From the NCBI RefSeq assembly GCF_027531705.1, contig NZ_JAPZSP010000028.1, forward strand, positions 1 through 34,815: a stretch of 34,815 nucleotides of DNA. The letters run 5' to 3'. The stretch is from Flavobacterium sp. (lineage in GTDB: Bacteria > Bacteroidota > Bacteroidia > Flavobacteriales > Flavobacteriaceae). Shown in pieces: positions 16,191 to 24,587 of the stretch. The notes under the pieces are model-generated. The model had not been told where the DNA came from and did not search any database. It saw only the letters and a program-made list of their open reading frames with translations. The translations under genes and the position numbers were made by a program. Numbering within the stretch: position 1 is the stretch's first letter; every line of letters starts with the position of its first letter.

Positions 16191-17233
16191 TATTTTGTTG
16201 GTCTTAATTTACGAACTTGAGCTCCCGTTTGCCAGAATTCACTTTGTTGTAAAACAGCTAATTCTTCTTGTAATTTTTCACGATAATCGGGTTTACTATT
16301 TGCTTCAATTACTATTTCTGCTTCTTTACCAGATAGTACACTATCATACAATTCGTTTAAAACAGGTTCTGTTGCTTCTCTGAATTTTCCTTTCCAATCT
16401 AAAGCACCTCTTTGTGCCGTTGTTGAACAATTGGCGTACATCCAATCCATTCCATTTTCAGCTACTAAAGGCATTAAACTTTGAGTTAACTCTTCCACTG
16501 TTTCATTAAAAGCTTCACTTGGCGAATGTCCGCGCTGACGTAACACATTGTATTGTGCTTCAAAAATTCCTGCCAAAGCTCCCATTAAAACACCTCGCTC
16601 ACCCGTTAAATCACTATATACTTCTTTTTGAAATGTAGTCTCAAACAAATATCCTGATCCGATAGCAATTCCTAAAGCCAATACTCGCTCATTTGCTGTT
16701 CCTGAAGCATCTTGAAATACTGCATAGCTTGAATTTAGTCCTTGTCCTTTCAAAAACAAACTTCTTAGCGAAGCTCCAGACCCTTTTGGTGCTACTAAAA
16801 ACACATCGATATCATTAGGCGGAACAATACCCGTTTTTTCATGAAACGTAACCCCAAATCCATGCGAAAAATACAACGCTTTGCCTTTAGTTAGATACTT
16901 CTTCATTCCTTCCCAAGCTTGTATTTGTCCAGCATCTGAAAGTAAATTCATGATAATAGTTCCTTTTTTACAAGCTTCTTCAACATCAAAAAGCGTTTTA
17001 CCTTCTACCCAACCATCGGCTACTGCTTTGTTCCAACTTGCAGTTCCTTTGCGCTGTCCAACAATTACATTGATGCCATTATCTTTCAAGTTCAATACTT
17101 GTCCTGGTCCTTGCACTCCATAACCAATAACTGCTACCGTTTCATTTTTTAAGATTTCTTGTGCTTTTTTTAGTGGGAATTCTTCTCTAGTTACTACGTT
17201 TTCTAGGACGCCTCCAAAATTGATTGTTGCCAT
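16190..17233 (-). CDS. ilvC: Ketol-acid reductoisomerase
   Basis: 347 residues. NADPH-dependent isomerisation and reduction of acetolactate and acetohydroxybutyrate in valine and isoleucine synthesis. The Rossmann motif VAVIGYGVQGPG is near residue 33 and the catalytic His is in YFSHGFGVTF. The Mg-binding acidic pair lies in YSDLTGERGVLMG and the second acidic cluster in SEAFNETVEELTQSLMPL. The length is that of the short (class I-like) enzyme, not the roughly 490-residue enterobacterial form. 19 bases below ilvN. Confidence 0.96.
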   Translation of the reverse strand: MATINFGGVLENVVTREEFPLKKAQEILKNETVAVIGYGVQGPGQVLNLKDNGINVIVGQRKGTASWNKAVADGWVEGKTLFDVEEACKKGTIIMNLLSDAGQIQAWEGMKKYLTKGKALYFSHGFGVTFHEKTGIVPPNDIDVFLVAPKGSGASLRSLFLKGQGLNSSYAVFQDASGTANERVLALGIAIGSGYLFETTFQKEVYSDLTGERGVLMGALAGIFEAQYNVLRQRGHSPSEAFNETVEELTQSLMPLVAENGMDWMYANCSTTAQRGALDWKGKFREATEPVLNELYDSVLSGKEAEIVIEANSKPDYREKLQEELAVLQQSEFWQTGAQVRKLRPTK

Positions 17234-17252
17234 TTTATTTTTGTTTTTACTA

Positions 17253-17777
17253 TTAATTTTTTGTTTCTAATTCTTTTAAATACGTACTTAATTCTTTCAT
17301 TGGTTTTGTAACTGCTACTCTGCCTGAGCGAGCAAATTCAAGTATTCCAAAAGGTTTTAAATTTTCGAAAAGCAATTGTGTTTCTGCTACATGCCCTGTT
17401 TTTTCGATGACCATAAATAATGGATCCACCGTTAAAATTCGGGCATAATTTTCACGAATTACTTTTTCTACATCGCCATTCGTTAACTTGTCAGTTTTAA
17501 TTTTGTATAATGCGATTTCCTGATGTACTATTTCTTCCTCTTGGTGGACAAAAGCTTTTAAAACATCTACTAATTTTTCTATTTGACCTATTACTTTATT
17601 CACTTGATTTTCGGAAGTTCTTAAAACAATAGTATATCGAAATACACCTTTTACTTCGGACTCAGAAGCTGTTATACTATCAATATTCAAATGCCGACGT
17701 GTAAAAATGATGGTGATACGATTAAGTATTCCAATACTATTTTCTGTAAATACAGATACTGTATATGTTTTTTCCAT
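17253..17777 (-). CDS. ilvN: Acetolactate synthase small subunit
   Basis: 174 residues. The N-terminal ACT domain (YTVSVFTENSIGILNRITII, then RHLNIDSITASES) binds the feedback inhibitor valine. The C-terminal half (ARILTVDPLFMVIEKTGH, RSGRVAVTKP) activates the catalytic subunit. It is encoded 11 bases after ilvB, as is usual for the holoenzyme. Confidence 0.95.
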   Translation of the reverse strand: MEKTYTVSVFTENSIGILNRITIIFTRRHLNIDSITASESEVKGVFRYTIVLRTSENQVNKVIGQIEKLVDVLKAFVHQEEEIVHQEIALYKIKTDKLTNGDVEKVIRENYARILTVDPLFMVIEKTGHVAETQLLFENLKPFGILEFARSGRVAVTKPMKELSTYLKELETKN

Positions 17778-17788
17778 ATCTTTTATTA

Positions 17789-19483
17789 TTAATTTAATCG
17801 TATTTCTGAAACTGAAGCACCTGTTGGTACCATTGGAAATACATTTTCTTCTTTTGCTACCATTACTTCCAACAGATAAGAGCCTTGATGGTTTAACATT
17901 TCTGATAGCGCTTCTTTTAAATGCGTTCTTTCTTCAATTCTGGATGATTCGATGCTATACGCTTTTGATAAAGCAACAAAATCGGGACTCATAATTTCCG
18001 TGAAAGAATAGCGTTTTTCAAAAAACAAATCTTGCCATTGCCTAACCATTCCAAGAAATCGATTGTTTAAAATGATGATTTTTACCTCTACTTTACTTTG
18101 TAAAATAGTTCCTAATTCTTGCAAAGTCATTTGAAAACCTCCATCCCCAATCACAGCAATTACTGTCTTATCGGGCGTACCAAATTTGGCTCCAATAGCA
18201 GCTGGCAATGCAAATCCCATAGTTCCTAATCCTCCTGAAGTAATATTACTTTTTGATTTATTGTAATTATAATACCTAGCAGTCATCATTTGATGTTGCC
18301 CAACATCAGTTACCACAACGGCTTCTCCATTAGTGATTTCTGAAAGTATTTTTATGACTTCATCCATTTTTAACTCACTACTAAATAATAATTCTGAGCT
18401 TTTTTGCAAGGTTTCCACTTCTGTTTTTTTGGCTTCGGTAAACTCATTTAACCACACTGGATGTTGCTTTTCTTGCACCAATTCTGTTAACAACTTTAAT
18501 GCTTCTTTTGCATCGGCATGAACAGGAACATCGGCTTTAATAATTTTATTGAGTTCAGCCGCATCAATATCAATATGAATTACTTTGGCTTGTTTCGCAT
18601 ATCTTGAAACATCTCCAGTTACACGGTCATCGAAACGCATTCCGACAGCAATAAGCACATCACATTCATTCGTTTTAATATTGGGTGCATAATCGCCATG
18701 CATTCCTAAATACCCAACATATAATGGATTATTATTTGGAAAAGCACCTAACCCTAAAAGAGTAGAAGCAACTGGAATTCCTGATTTTTCTACAAATTGC
18801 AACAGTTCTTCTTCGGCATTAGACAACATAATTCCTTGACCAATGACTAAAAATGGCTTTTTTGCTTGATTAATAAGTTGGGCTGCTGCTTCAAGAGTTG
18901 TTTTATTTACATCAGGTTTCGGCTGATAGCTTCTAATTTTTGTGCATTTTTGGTAATTAAAATCCATTAGTTCAAATTGGGCATCTTTAGTAATATCAAT
19001 TAAAACTGGTCCAGGACGACCTGTTGATGCGATATAAAACGCCTTTGCTATAGCTGCAGGAATATCTTCTGCTTTAGTAACTTGGCAATTCCATTTGGTC
19101 ACTGGCATGGATATTCCAATTACATCCGTTTCTTGAAATGCATCTGTACCTAAAAGATGAGAAGCAACTTGTCCAGTGATACATACCAAAGGAGTAGAAT
19201 CTATTTGAGCATCTGCTAAACCAGTTATTAAATTTGTAGCCCCTGGACCAGAAGTAGCGAATACTACCCCTGTTTTTCCTGAAGTTCTAGCATAGCCTTG
19301 CGCTGCATGAATTGCGCCTTGTTCATGACGCACTAATATGTGATTTACAGCATCTGAATAATCATACAAAGCATCATAAATGGGCATGATAGCTCCGCCA
19401 GGATATCCAAATATAGTTTTCACATTTTCTTCAACAAGAGATTTTAAAACTGCGTGGGCGCCTGTTATTTTTGTTGTATTCAT
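17789..19483 (-). CDS. ilvB: Acetolactate synthase large subunit
   Basis: 564 residues. TPP-dependent condensation of pyruvate with pyruvate or 2-oxobutanoate. The N-terminal TPP/PYR domain has GYPGGAIMPIYDAL and the activating Glu in VRHEQGAIHAAQGYARTSG. A central domain binds FAD. The C-terminal TPP motif is GDGGFQMTLQELGTI followed by NNRFLGMVRQWQ. The length is normal. Positioned between ilvD (7-base gap) and ilvN. Confidence 0.97.
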   Translation of the reverse strand: MNTTKITGAHAVLKSLVEENVKTIFGYPGGAIMPIYDALYDYSDAVNHILVRHEQGAIHAAQGYARTSGKTGVVFATSGPGATNLITGLADAQIDSTPLVCITGQVASHLLGTDAFQETDVIGISMPVTKWNCQVTKAEDIPAAIAKAFYIASTGRPGPVLIDITKDAQFELMDFNYQKCTKIRSYQPKPDVNKTTLEAAAQLINQAKKPFLVIGQGIMLSNAEEELLQFVEKSGIPVASTLLGLGAFPNNNPLYVGYLGMHGDYAPNIKTNECDVLIAVGMRFDDRVTGDVSRYAKQAKVIHIDIDAAELNKIIKADVPVHADAKEALKLLTELVQEKQHPVWLNEFTEAKKTEVETLQKSSELLFSSELKMDEVIKILSEITNGEAVVVTDVGQHQMMTARYYNYNKSKSNITSGGLGTMGFALPAAIGAKFGTPDKTVIAVIGDGGFQMTLQELGTILQSKVEVKIIILNNRFLGMVRQWQDLFFEKRYSFTEIMSPDFVALSKAYSIESSRIEERTHLKEALSEMLNHQGSYLLEVMVAKEENVFPMVPTGASVSEIRLN

Positions 19484-19490
19484 TTTGTTT

Positions 19491-21173
19491 TTATTTATCG
19501 GTTACACATCCTTTTGAAGCACTTGAAACACATTGTAAGTATTTATATAAAACACCTTTTGTTACTTTAGGTTGTGGTTGTTTCCATTCTGATTTTCGTT
19601 TCATTAATTCTTCATCACTTACTTTTACGTTGATTGTATTGTTTTTTGCATCAATTGTAATAGTATCTCCATCTTTTACTAATGCAATTGTTCCACCAAC
19701 ATAAGCTTCAGGTGTTATGTGTCCAACTACAAAACCGTGAGTTCCGCCTGAAAATCTACCATCAGTAATTAATGCTACGCTATTTCCTAATCCAGCTCCT
19801 ATTATGGCAGAAGTTGGTTTTAGCATTTCAGGCATTCCGGGACCACCTTTTGGTCCGCAATACCGAATTACGACAACATCACCTGATTCAACTTCTCCTT
19901 TTTTTATTCCTTCAATTGTTGCAAATTCATCATCAAATACTTTTGCTATTCCTTCAAAATAATCACCTTCATTACCACTTATTTTGGCTACACTGCCTTC
20001 TGAAGCTAAATTTCCATAAAGAACTTGGAGGTGACCTGTTGGTTTTAATGGATCTTTTACATCCAGAAATACGTTTTGGCCTTTATTCAAATCAGGAACA
20101 TTTGCTAAGTTTTCAGCAACTGTTTTTCCAGTGACTGTTAAGCAATCTCCATGCAACAAATTGTTCTTTAATAAATATTTCATTACTGCTGGAATTCCGC
20201 CTACAGCATGTAAATCTTCCATTAAATATTTTCCGCTTGGTTTTAAATCAGCCAATACTGGTGTTTTATCACTTATTCTCTGAAAATCTTCTAAAGTCAA
20301 CTCAATATCAACCGCATGAGCCATCGCAATCAAATGCATAACCGCATTAGTAGAACCTCCTAAAACCGTTACCATGGTCATAGCATTTTCGAACGCTTTT
20401 TTCGTCATAATATCTTTCGGCTTAATATCCATTTCTAACAAGACTTTTATTGCTTTACCAGCTTCCAAACATTCTTGACTCTTCTCATTACTCAATGCAG
20501 GATTAGATGAACTAAAAGGCAAACTCATTCCCAAGGCTTCAATTGCCGATGCCATTGTATTAGCCGTATACATTCCGCCACAAGCACCTGCTCCTGGACA
20601 AGCATTTTTAATTACACCTTTGAAATCCTCTTCTGAAATAGTATTGTTAATTTTTTTCCCCAAGGCTTCAAATGCCGAAACGATATTTAAAGATTCGCCT
20701 TTCCATTTCCCAGAATGAATAGTTCCACCATAAATCATGATTGCAGGACGATTTAATCTGCCCATTGCCATAACTGAACCTGGCATATTTTTATCACATC
20801 CTACCACAGCTAAAACGGCATCGTACCATTGGGCACTTACCACAGTTTCGATAGAATCGGCTATTACATCTCTGGAAACTAAAGAAAATCGCATTCCATC
20901 AGTTCCGTTAGAAATACCATCACTTACGCCAATTGTATTGAATATTAAACCGACTAAGTTTTCATTTTGAACACCAGTTTTTACCTCTTTTGCTAAATCA
21001 TTCAAATGCATGTTACAAGTATTGCCTTCATATCCTGTACTAACGATTCCTACTTGTGCTTTATGCATGTCTTCTTCTGTTAATCCGATACCATAAAGCA
21101 TCGCTTGAGCTGCGGGTTGCGTTTTGTCTTGCGTTATAGTTTTACTATATTTGTTTAATGTTTTCATTATCAT
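19491..21173 (-). CDS. ilvD: Dihydroxy-acid dehydratase
   Basis: 560 residues. Fe-S enzyme dehydrating dihydroxyisovalerate and dihydroxymethylvalerate. Cluster cysteines are visible in NTCNMHL (near residue 54), [10 protein letters not shown] and [12 protein letters not shown]. The C-terminal [16 protein letters not shown] motif is intact. The first ATG overlaps the ilvE stop (ATGA); a second ATG two codons later (MKTLNKYS) could be the real start. Confidence 0.97.
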   Translation of the reverse strand: MIMKTLNKYSKTITQDKTQPAAQAMLYGIGLTEEDMHKAQVGIVSTGYEGNTCNMHLNDLAKEVKTGVQNENLVGLIFNTIGVSDGISNGTDGMRFSLVSRDVIADSIETVVSAQWYDAVLAVVGCDKNMPGSVMAMGRLNRPAIMIYGGTIHSGKWKGESLNIVSAFEALGKKINNTISEEDFKGVIKNACPGAGACGGMYTANTMASAIEALGMSLPFSSSNPALSNEKSQECLEAGKAIKVLLEMDIKPKDIMTKKAFENAMTMVTVLGGSTNAVMHLIAMAHAVDIELTLEDFQRISDKTPVLADLKPSGKYLMEDLHAVGGIPAVMKYLLKNNLLHGDCLTVTGKTVAENLANVPDLNKGQNVFLDVKDPLKPTGHLQVLYGNLASEGSVAKISGNEGDYFEGIAKVFDDEFATIEGIKKGEVESGDVVVIRYCGPKGGPGMPEMLKPTSAIIGAGLGNSVALITDGRFSGGTHGFVVGHITPEAYVGGTIALVKDGDTITIDAKNNTINVKVSDEELMKRKSEWKQPQPKVTKGVLYKYLQCVSSASKGCVTDK

Positions 21174-22057
21174 TTTGCACTAAATGTTGTTGCTGTTTCT
21201 CTAACTAATTGCGAATATTCCTCTTGGATTTTTTTACCTAATGAATCGTTCCAATCTTTTGGAAATTTTTTATCATCAACCGATTCAATTCCGATTACTT
21301 CTGCAGCGGTTCCACAATAAAATGCGCTATCGGCATTCCATAAGGTTTCGGGTTGAAAAAGCCCTTGTTTTACTTCAATTCCTAATTTTTCTGCTAATTC
21401 TAAAACAGTAGCACGTGTAATTCCTGGAAGAATATTTCCTAATTGTGGTGTATATAAAACGCCTTCTTTTTCAAAAAACAAATTAGCTCCGGGACCTTCT
21501 GCTAAATAACCATCACTATCCAAAAGCAAAGCTTCATCGAATCCTTTGTCTTTAGCTTCTGTAGTAGCAAGGATTGAGTTTACATAATGACCACAAACTT
21601 TAGCTTCAATTTTTATAGAGCGTGGATGTGGACGACAATAGGAAGAAACCGTCAAGCGTAACTGTTTGTCTCCTAAATACGCACCCCATTCCCATGCACA
21701 AATCATGATGGAAACATTATTCGGTCTATGAAGACTCATATTAGGATCACAAAAAACTAATGGTCGAACATAAGCATCTGCTAAGTTGTTTTTTTTAAGT
21801 AATTCGTAAGTAGCTTCAATTAGTTCTTCTACTGAGGAATTGAAAGGAATATTTACTAATTCGCATGATTTTTTAAGACGTTCATAATGCTCTTTTGCTT
21901 TAAAGACTTTAGTTCCTTCATCAGTTGCATAAGCGCGTATACCTTCAAAAACGCCATATCCATAGTGCAGCGTTTGACTGTATAAATCGATTTTGGACTC
22001 ATTTGCTTTGACAAATTTTCCGTCTAAATAAAGTAATGTGTTGTTGTTGTAATACAT
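21170..22057 (-). CDS. ilvE: Branched-chain amino acid aminotransferase
   Basis: 295 residues, fold-type IV PLP enzyme for the last step of Ile/Val/Leu synthesis. [11 protein letters not shown] is near residue 33, the PLP lysine probably in [10 protein letters not shown] context, [20 protein letters not shown] and the phosphate-binding [16 protein letters not shown] follow. First gene of the ilv operon, preceded by three attenuators. No leuABCD genes follow in this window. Confidence 0.95.
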   Translation of the reverse strand: MYYNNNTLLYLDGKFVKANESKIDLYSQTLHYGYGVFEGIRAYATDEGTKVFKAKEHYERLKKSCELVNIPFNSSVEELIEATYELLKKNNLADAYVRPLVFCDPNMSLHRPNNVSIMICAWEWGAYLGDKQLRLTVSSYCRPHPRSIKIEAKVCGHYVNSILATTEAKDKGFDEALLLDSDGYLAEGPGANLFFEKEGVLYTPQLGNILPGITRATVLELAEKLGIEVKQGLFQPETLWNADSAFYCGTAAEVIGIESVDDKKFPKDWNDSLGKKIQEEYSQLVRETATTFSAK

Positions 22058-22085
22058 ATTGATTTGATTTAATTGTTACGAAATG

Positions 22086-22134
22086 GAATAAAAAAAGCCT
22101 TTCTCAAACGAATGAGAAAGGCTTAAAAATTGGA
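22086..22134 (-). terminator. Attenuator terminator 3 of the ilv operon
   Basis: On the minus strand AAGCCTTTCTCA pairs perfectly with TGAGAAAGGCTT over 12 bases, followed by seven T. It lies about 30 bases before the ilvE ATG. The alternative antiterminator pairs its 5' arm with GAGTGAGTCAGGCT around the leader stop codon. Confidence 0.92.
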
Positions 22135-22149
22135 CACTACCAGCCTGAC

Positions 22150-22206
22150 TCACTCGAAAGAGCGAATAATAATGCTGATAATAATAATGTTCATATTGGT
22201 TTTCAT
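22150..22206 (-). CDS. ilv leader peptide 3 (Ile-rich)
   Basis: 18-residue ORF MKTNMNIIIISIIIRSFE with seven isoleucine codons out of eight consecutive positions. Ribosome stalling when Ile-tRNA is scarce would leave the region around its stop (GAGTGAGTCAGGCT) free to pair with the 5' arm of the next terminator (12 of 14 positions pair, counting one G-U). This would prevent termination before ilvE. When Ile is plentiful the ribosome reaches the TGA, covers this segment and the terminator forms. Confidence 0.9.
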   Translation of the reverse strand: MKTNMNIIIISIIIRSFE

Positions 22207-22219
22207 GTGTAATCTATTA

Positions 22220-22257
22220 AAATAAAAAAGCCTTCCTCAACTGAATGAGAAAGGCTT
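22220..22257 (-). terminator. Attenuator terminator 2 of the ilv operon
   Basis: On the minus strand AAGCCTTTCTCA pairs with TGAGGAAGGCTT (one U-G), followed by TTTT. It is a near copy of terminator 3. Confidence 0.9.
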
Positions 22258-22281
22258 AAAATTGGACACTACCAGCCTGAC

Positions 22282-22338
22282 TCACTCGAAAGAGCGAATA
22301 ATAATGCTGATAATAATAATGTTTGAATTTGTCTTCAT
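22282..22338 (-). CDS. ilv leader peptide 2 (Ile-rich)
   Basis: 18-residue ORF MKTNSNIIIISIIIRSFE, one residue different from leader 3. The same antiterminator segment overlaps its stop codon. The leader-plus-terminator unit is a tandem duplication of about 130 bases. Confidence 0.9.
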   Translation of the reverse strand: MKTNSNIIIISIIIRSFE

Positions 22339-22351
22339 AGCATGTCAAAAC

Positions 22352-22382
22352 TAAAAAAGCCTCCTAATTTCTCGGGAGGCTT
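22352..22382 (-). terminator. Attenuator terminator 1 of the ilv operon
   Basis: On the minus strand AAGCCTCC pairs with GGAGGCTT, followed by TTTTTT. Its stem sequence is unrelated to terminators 2 and 3 apart from the AAGCCT edge. Confidence 0.88.
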
Positions 22383-22403
22383 CAAAATATTTTTAATATA
22401 TAT

Positions 22404-22478
22404 TTATAGCATTCCCTCTGCAGATGTGATCATCACATTTACAATAATAATTGAAGGAATAATAGCTAAATTTTTCAA
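22404..22478 (-). CDS. ilv leader peptide 1 (Ile/Val-rich, probable TTG start)
   Basis: An open frame of 24 codons from a TTG (after an A/G-rich stretch) reads MKNLAIIPSIIIVNVMITSA then EGML. No ATG stands before the Ile run, so the TTG start is the best guess. Six Ile and two Val codons ahead of a terminator fit an attenuation leader of a different type from leaders 2 and 3. A weak -7 box (TAATATTG, 22500-22507, minus) lies just upstream. The remaining bases to 22598 hold no gene. Confidence 0.6.
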   Translation of the reverse strand: MKNLAIIPSIIIVNVMITSAEGML

Positions 22479-22598
22479 AACTTTTTTCTTTATATGGTGC
22501 AATATTACTATAAAAAAATTAATTTATAACATTTTATTTGAAAAAAGTTATAAAAGTATACTTCGGCTTGAAAACTATAGGTTTTAAAATCTAAATAT

Positions 22599-23108
22599 TT
22601 ATTTCATTCTGTACCTCATCAAAATTGCGTTTCTCAGCTCATTGATGAGGTGAATGTTTTTTGCGTGATGGGCTTCTTGTTCTTGCAGCAGCTTGAGTGC
22701 TTGGATGTTTTTATGGTGCTGCTCGTGTTCACGCATCATTCGCGTTGCTCTTGGATTGAACTCTTTTTTGAATTCATAGAGGGATAAGAACGGAATAACC
22801 GAACCGCGAAGAAAAGGCATCCAGAATTTGGATTTCCATAGGCTCATGGCTATCCAAAAAATGTCCTCTTTTTGAGCTTCGGTTTGGAAGACTAGTACAA
22901 AGCTGTTTGTAAAAGGTTCATTGCTTGGTTTTCCGCTATTTAGTCCTTTTGATAATACGAAAAAGTGCGGTTTGGCATAGTGCGCCCCAGGTTGGTGGGT
23001 TTTAATAAAAATTGTGTCAATAGTACAAGGATTTAAAAGGTTAACTTCCTTCGTCTTCCTATTTTGGTGCCCGAAATGTGATTGAATACCGAGATGCCCC
23101 ACACACAT
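22599..23108 (-). CDS. DUF6943-like protein of mobile elements
   Basis: 169 residues as read; the first 30 or so (MCVGHLGIQSHFGHQ...) are doubtful because the recognisable family part begins at FIKTHQPGAHYAKPHFFVLS. It continues KGLNSGKPSNEPFTNSFVLV, a Trp-rich segment (IFWIAMSLWKSKFWMPFLRG) and a long charged C-terminal helix ending NELRNAILMRYRMK. This resembles the DUF6943 family, found mostly on Bacteroidetes conjugative elements, of unknown function. A remnant of a paralogue lies at 14778-14843. It is followed by the ilv leader on the same strand. Confidence 0.65.
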   Translation of the reverse strand: MCVGHLGIQSHFGHQNRKTKEVNLLNPCTIDTIFIKTHQPGAHYAKPHFFVLSKGLNSGKPSNEPFTNSFVLVFQTEAQKEDIFWIAMSLWKSKFWMPFLRGSVIPFLSLYEFKKEFNPRATRMMREHEQHHKNIQALKLLQEQEAHHAKNIHLINELRNAILMRYRMK

Positions 23109-23161
23109 TTTTGCAAAAGAAAAAAGGAAAAAAAAGAAAGCCGTCTTGCCTTGTGGAGGGT

Positions 23162-23297
23162 TTCAAAAAAGCAAGTTTTACGGGTAAAATACTACCCTTA
23201 TTAGTGAATAGTAATTAGTGATAAGTGAATAGTCAAGCTGGAAATGTAAGGGTGGAGATTTTATCCGGAACCGAAGGCTTGAACTTGCTTTTTTGAA
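23162..23297. repeat. Long imperfect hairpin A
   Basis: Outer arms TTCAAAAAAGCAAGTT (23162-23177) and its complement (23282-23297) pair perfectly over 16 bases. Inner arms around TACCCTTA (23193-23200) and TAAGGGT (23247-23253) also pair. The loop (23201-23246) is made of TTAGTGAATAGT-like repeats. No gene. Confidence 0.85.
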
Positions 23298-23420
23298 TAC
23301 CTGGAACTTATCTTTGCTCTCTTTTTTTTATTTTTTGTTTTGATTTCAAATTCTAAACGACATCGTATAATCGGATTTTATTTGAAGGAATGAGTTTTGA
23401 TTTGAAAAATAGACGTCTTC

Positions 23421-23511
23421 GGAAAGGGTATCAAATTCTTTGGATGGATGAATTAACCAAGTCATAAAATAAAAAAGCTATTCATCCGGCCAAAGAATTT
23501 GATACTCTTTC
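23421..23511. repeat. Long imperfect hairpin B
   Basis: The 32-base left arm (23421-23452) and 31-base right arm (23481-23511) share GGTATCAAATTCTTTGG and the GGATGAA edge. The loop of 28 bases is AT-rich. Confidence 0.85.
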
Positions 23512-23523
23512 TTTTGGTTTTGA

Positions 23524-23613
23524 TTTTTGAGGATGCCTGAAAGTCAGTTGGCAGTCTCAGTGTTCAGTTAGCAGAAAAATGTCTTATGAAAATGTGAAGC
23601 ATCTTCAAAAAAC
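23524..23613. repeat. Hairpin C, loop carries the 43-base direct repeat
   Basis: TTTTTGAGGATGCC (23524-23537) pairs with AGCATCTTCAAAAAAC (23598-23613) imperfectly. The loop holds the CAGT-rich repeat 23532-23574, which recurs in hairpin D. Confidence 0.6.
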
Positions 23614-23653
23614 AATGCATCATACTACCGAGTGCGATGTGGCAGTAGCGCAA

Positions 23654-23846
23654 GTAAGGGTATCATTTTTTATTTGCTTATTGGGATGTTTCTGATTGCT
23701 TTAGTGAAAAAGCTGATGCCTGAAATTCAGTTGACAGTCACAGTGTTCAGTATGCAGCAGATTATCTTAAAAAATGGTATGGCATCAGCTTTTTCGCTGG
23801 AGCAATAACTGTGGGGTTTCTGGCAAAAAAAAAATGATACTCTTAC
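23654..23846. repeat. Long imperfect hairpin D
   Basis: The 67-base left arm (23654-23720) and 66-base right arm (23781-23846) match best at both ends (GTAAGGGTATCATTTTTT and GAAAAAGCTGATGCC) and diverge in the middle. The second copy of the 43-base repeat is at 23715-23757, overlapping the end of the left arm and filling most of the loop (38 of 43 identical to 23532-23574). Confidence 0.85.
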
Positions 23847-23856
23847 TGGGAATTTT

Positions 23857-23934
23857 GGTTTTGTGGGTAATAAAATGGCTTTTACCCTAGGCAAATTTAA
23901 TAAAATTAAAAGCCATTTTATTACTTACAAAAGC
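23857..23934. repeat. Hairpin E
   Basis: 28-base arms (23857-23884 and 23907-23934) pair at 25 positions; the core is GTAATAAAATGGCTTTTA. From 23935 to 24150 no gene is seen, only a weaker AACGTTC/GAACGTT dyad (23985-23991, 24032-24038) and two AAAAGCAATG copies. Confidence 0.85.
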
Positions 23935-24150
23935 AATGCAAATACTTCCTATTTAACCACAAAGTTGATAAAACAGTTACCGTAAACGTTCTTAAAAGCA
24001 ATGAAAAACGTAATGCTTCCTATGAAATGGCGAACGTTGTTAAAGACAGTGGCGAAGGACGGTGTTTTTTGTAGCTGGGTGATGCGATGGGAGCTGCAAA
24101 AAATGTTGTCCTGGAGCCACTGGCAAGCGCGTTGGGAGAGCGGCTTTTTT

Positions 24151-24229
24151 ACATAATGTTATTATAGTGCATCCGTGATTTTGATTAGTAGCAGGATAGT
24201 TCTTTATGCACTATAATGCCACATTATGT
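24151..24229. repeat. Imperfect palindrome H (ACATAATG ... CATTATGT)
   Basis: The left arm 24151-24172 and right arm 24206-24229 pair over ACATAATG and ATTATAGTGCAT, with a small bulge. The 33-base spacer is unrelated to its surroundings. Confidence 0.8.
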
Positions 24230-24236
24230 AACTAAG

Positions 24237-24313
24237 CTTTGGGAAAGTTTTTGTTGCCTTGCACTATTTTTCTATCGGAGTGATTAACTTCTGGCATACA
24301 AAAACTTTTGGAG
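24237..24313. repeat. Hairpin I
   Basis: CTTTGGGAAAGTTTTTGTTG-CC (24237-24258) pairs with 24293-24313, centred on AAAGTTTTTGT. Last of the hairpin series; 24314-24587 is AT-rich with no gene seen. Confidence 0.7.
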
Positions 24314-24587
24314 CGTTGGGAAGGGGTGGCAACTGGAAACTAATTAAAACATACTTCCATTACTATACTATTCGGAAAAATATTTTTTGTAAAGCACAGC
24401 AAGACTTTAATTTTTTTATTACTGTTTTCATTTAATAAGAAAGAATAAAGTAGATTTTATAAGCCTTTTTCACATTTAACAAATAGAATATAAACTATCT
24501 TTAGTTCTTTTTTTATGTATCAATTATTATCACAAAAGTATTTTTGTTATCCTGCCTATTTCTATTAGCTGAGGAAGAATTTAACTA

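Noticed and set aside
22342..22587. 81-codon plus-strand ORF across the ilv leader
   Set aside because: It is the antisense of the attenuator region; its Ile/Lys-rich sequence comes from hairpins and AT-rich DNA, and the minus-strand leader explains the bases better.
23162..24313. CRISPR array
   Set aside because: Repeats are inverted arms and one imperfect direct repeat of 43 bases, without equal spacers, and no cas genes are in the window.
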